A stretch of DNA of 64,000 nucleotides, from NCBI RefSeq assembly GCF_000024885.1, contig NC_013512.1:1860001-1924000 (forward strand), in the 5' to 3' direction. The first letter of the stretch is position 1, and the number at the start of each line of letters is the position of its first letter. A program made the position numbers and the translations under genes. This DNA comes from Sulfurospirillum deleyianum DSM 6946 (GTDB taxonomy: Bacteria > Campylobacterota > Campylobacteria > Campylobacterales > Sulfurospirillaceae). Under the pieces are notes generated by a model that searched no databases, was not told where the DNA came from, and was given only the letters and a program-made list of their open reading frames with translations. Positions 62,423 to 64,000 of this stretch are shown here, in pieces.

Positions 62423-62848
62423 ATGATTTTAGAGTGGAGTGAACGTTTCTCTTTACGCCATGAGACGCTTGATACCCAACATCAAGAGCTTTTCAAACTC
62501 GCCAATGCAGTACATGCACTTGACCCTGCAACCTCCACCAAAGCAGAACTCTCTAAACTTTTTAAAGCATTTTATGACTATATGGCAAGCCATTTTAAAG
62601 AAGAAGAGGCGTATATGCAAAGCCTTCATTATCCACTCTTCCCTAAACATCAAAAGATGCATCAAAGTATTATTGAAGGGATGAATACCATCCTCAAAGA
62701 GGAAAAAAGTATGGAAGGCCTGCAAGAGAAGATGAAATTTATCTCTCAAAAGTGGTTGGTGGAGCATATTTTAGAAAATGACCTCAAAATCGAAGCGTGG
62801 CGCAAAAGCATTACGCTGGATGAAAATGAGTTTACAACCCTACATTAA
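62423..62848 (+). CDS. Bacteriohemerythrin
   Basis: A 141-aa single-domain oxygen-binding hemerythrin with a di-iron site. His/Glu ligands are placed as expected: HETLDTQHQELFKL (near residue 14-27), HFKEEEAYMQSLHYPLFPKHQKMH (His, Glu, His), and WLVEHILENDLKI with the C-terminal His and Asp. Soluble, probably for oxygen sensing, delivery or scavenging in a microaerophile. It is divergent from the efflux operon. Confidence 0.93.
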   Translation: MILEWSERFSLRHETLDTQHQELFKLANAVHALDPATSTKAELSKLFKAFYDYMASHFKEEEAYMQSLHYPLFPKHQKMHQSIIEGMNTILKEEKSMEGLQEKMKFISQKWLVEHILENDLKIEAWRKSITLDENEFTTLH

Positions 62849-62857
62849 CTCTTTACC

Positions 62858-62869
62858 TTTACATGTAAA
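62858..62869. repeat. TTTACATGTAAA palindrome copy before the YhbP-like gene
   Basis: Exact copy directly before the AAGGA ribosome site of the next gene, 11 nt from its predicted TTG start. Confidence 0.9.
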
Positions 62870-62879
62870 AAGGACTATC

Positions 62880-63326
62880 TTGCTCGATTCTCGTATCCGT
62901 ACTTTTATCAAAAAACACCATCTCTTAAGCCTAGCCACATCCGCCAACAATCAACCCTATTGCGCTTCGTGTTTTTACGCGTTTATAGAAAATGAGCCTA
63001 TATTAATTATTGCCACCGATACGCAAAAGACACGTCATGGCAAAGAAGCCCTAGCAAACGAAACCGTGGCAGGAGTTATCGCTTTAGAAACAAACATCAT
63101 AGGGAAAATTCAAGGAGTTCAATTTACGGGGATTTTTAAAGAAGCCACTGCGGAAGAAAAAAGAGTTTATCTTAAACGCTTTCCTTATGCCCTAGCGCTC
63201 AATCCAACGCTTTGGAGCATTCACATAACGTATTTAAAATTTACGGACAATACTTTAGGATTTGGCAAGAAATTGGAGTTTTTTGCCCCCAATGTCTCGC
63301 CAAACTCATTTACATGTAACGCTTAG
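62880..63326 (+). CDS. YhbP-like (UPF0306) flavin-reductase-fold protein
   Basis: A 148-aa protein of the pyridoxamine-5'-phosphate-oxidase-like split barrel family, resembling YhbP. I place the start at TTG 62880 because AGGA lies 5 nt before it and the resulting length fits the family; the longer open frame from 62778 overlaps the hemerythrin gene. Typical features: [38 protein letters not shown] and [22 protein letters not shown]. Ligand (flavin or heme) not known. A one-mismatch palindrome spans codons near its end (63309-63320), and its stop overlaps the convergent sstT stop by 4 nt. Confidence 0.75.
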   Translation: MLDSRIRTFIKKHHLLSLATSANNQPYCASCFYAFIENEPILIIATDTQKTRHGKEALANETVAGVIALETNIIGKIQGVQFTGIFKEATAEEKRVYLKRFPYALALNPTLWSIHITYLKFTDNTLGFGKKLEFFAPNVSPNSFTCNA

Positions 63327-64000
63327 AGTTTAATCGGCTCATTGGAACATGCAGCGGTAAAAACCACATCTGTTGAGCTGTTCAGCGCTGTTTCGGTGGA
63401 ATCTTGAATGACACCAATTAAGAAACCAACCGCAACCACTTGCATCGCAACCTCATCGCTAATGCCAAACAAACCACACGCCAAAGGAATCAAAAGAAGT
63501 GAGCCACCCGCAACGCCTGAAACACCAGCAGCAGAAACACTCGCAAGCAGACTTAAAAGAAGTGCTGTGGGTAAATCCACTGAAATACCTAAGGTATTGA
63601 CCGTTGCTAGGGTTAAAATGGTAATGGTAACCGCCGCACCTGCCATATTGGCAGTTGCCCCTAAAGGAATCGAGATAGAGTACGTATCTTCATGGAGTCC
63701 CAATTTCTTACACAATGCCATATTAACAGGAATATTTGCCGCAGAACTTCTGGTAAAAAATGCTGTGACACCGCTCTCTTTTAAACAGGTAAAAATTAAA
63801 GGATACGGATTGCTCTTGGTTTTAAAGAAGACCAATAAAGGATTGATAACCAACGCCACAAACAACATGGTGCCCACTAAAAGCACTAAGAGTTTTCCAT
63901 ACCCTAACAAAGCGTTAAAACCCGTTTCTGCAAAGGTTTCAGCCACTAAACCTAAAATACCAAAAGGGGCTAAAGCAATGACACCTTGAACAATTTTAGT
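63323..64000 (-). CDS. sstT: Serine/threonine:sodium symporter, C-terminal part (5' end beyond window)
   Basis: A member of the dicarboxylate/amino acid:cation symporter family, most like SstT. The frame stays open to base 64000 ([18 protein letters not shown]), so the GTG near 63946 is not the start. Visible signatures: [22 protein letters not shown] (serine-rich re-entrant loop 1), [23 protein letters not shown] (helix 7) and [26 protein letters not shown] (loop 2), then the C-terminal [18 protein letters not shown]. Confidence 0.9.
   Translation of the reverse strand, partial: TKIVQGVIALAPFGILGLVAETFAETGFNALLGYGKLLVLLVGTMLFVALVINPLLVFFKTKSNPYPLIFTCLKESGVTAFFTRSSAANIPVNMALCKKLGLHEDTYSISIPLGATANMAGAAVTITILTLATVNTLGISVDLPTALLLSLLASVSAAGVSGVAGGSLLLIPLACGLFGISDEVAMQVVAVGFLIGVIQDSTETALNSSTDVVFTAACSNEPIKL

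Larger units (their letters stand above)
1435..62869. repeat. Dispersed highly iterated palindrome TTTACATGTAAA (family entry)
   Basis: Exact copies start at 1435, 1550, 5801, 7660, 8535, 10316, 18222, 18943, 19303, 22947, 24448, 26224, 28123, 31454, 34290, 45776, 48448, 51454, 53829, 54665, 56610, 56632 and 62858. One-mismatch copies start at 4170, 6119, 10253, 13361, 20932, 25350, 27199, 38152, 47033, 49160, 50936, 58994 and 63309. Many extend to CTTTACATGTAAAG. Fourteen exact copies lie in genes (LHVK or FTCK frames, LHVN when the last base differs) and nine between genes. The core ACATGT is itself a palindrome. Coordinates were read by eye, so a few one-mismatch sites may be missed. Confidence 0.9.

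Noticed and set aside
1435-62869. TTTACATGTAAA as an ordinary transcription-factor operator
   Set aside because: More than half the copies are deep inside coding sequences of unrelated genes and near gene ends, not at promoters; only 45776 and 62858 lie near starts.
1-64000. CRISPR array, prophage or integrated island
   Set aside because: No regularly spaced repeats, integrase, phage structural genes or direct repeat of the tRNA-Phe 3' end were seen.

Overview
The window looks like chromosomal DNA of a Campylobacterota (Epsilonproteobacteria) species, most likely Sulfurospirillum or a close relative. The reasons are an AT-rich composition, a bc1 complex with a di-heme cytochrome c, a CiaB-type protein, a dimeric dUTPase next to queuosine genes, and a hyf-type group 4 [NiFe]-hydrogenase operon without a formate dehydrogenase gene. 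The genus is inferred from gene content only. I saw no prophage, insertion sequence, rRNA or CRISPR array, and no gene-free stretch reaches 300 bases.

Layout. 1-1427: end of cytochrome b and the di-heme cytochrome c of the bc1 complex. 1630-6435 (minus): gpmI-fabG-acpP-fabF-accA, closed by a good terminator. 6515-8769: mraY-murD, then tRNA-Phe. 8911-20000 (mostly minus): a double-AAA FtsH-like protease with altered Walker motifs, an EAL-CBS-GGDEF protein, a Cys-rich lipoprotein, two tandem solute-binding proteins sharing a 643-bp identical segment, a FetB-like permease, a biotin carboxylase and CiaB. 20069-27160: a PilZ-like protein, Pit phosphate transporter, DEAD-box helicase, YaiI, a Cys-cluster protein and a chemoreceptor. 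27219-32508 (minus): pstSCAB plus a small membrane protein. 32685-34286: second chemoreceptor. 34498-44028: hyfABCEFGHI with two maturation genes. 44049-48676: an OlsF-like ornithine-lipid synthase divergent from phoU-phoB-phoR. 48706-56525: thioesterase, an orphan sensor kinase, queC/queE/queD, dUTPase, patatin, LpxH-like phosphatase and PIN-PhoH. 56649-62312 (minus): a tripartite RND efflux operon. 62423-64000: hemerythrin, a YhbP-like protein and partial SstT.

Two signals stand out. First, the perfect palindrome TTTACATGTAAA occurs 23 times exactly, and at least 13 more times with one mismatch. It lies in genes (read as LHVK or FTCK) and between genes (often beside terminators), and once as a hairpin-forming pair. 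Chance would give about 0.02 copies. It behaves like a highly iterated palindrome or uptake-type sequence and I do not recognise it as described. Second, the promoters of pstS, phoU and olsF share one layout: a Pho-box-like repeat ([T/C]GT[A/T]A-N6-[T/C]GTAA), then exactly 9 nt, then TACAAT or TATAAT. The same repeat lies inverted just downstream of the -10 of pit. Together these predict one phosphate regulon: high-affinity uptake (Pst), its regulators and phosphorus-free ornithine lipid switched on, and low-affinity Pit switched off.
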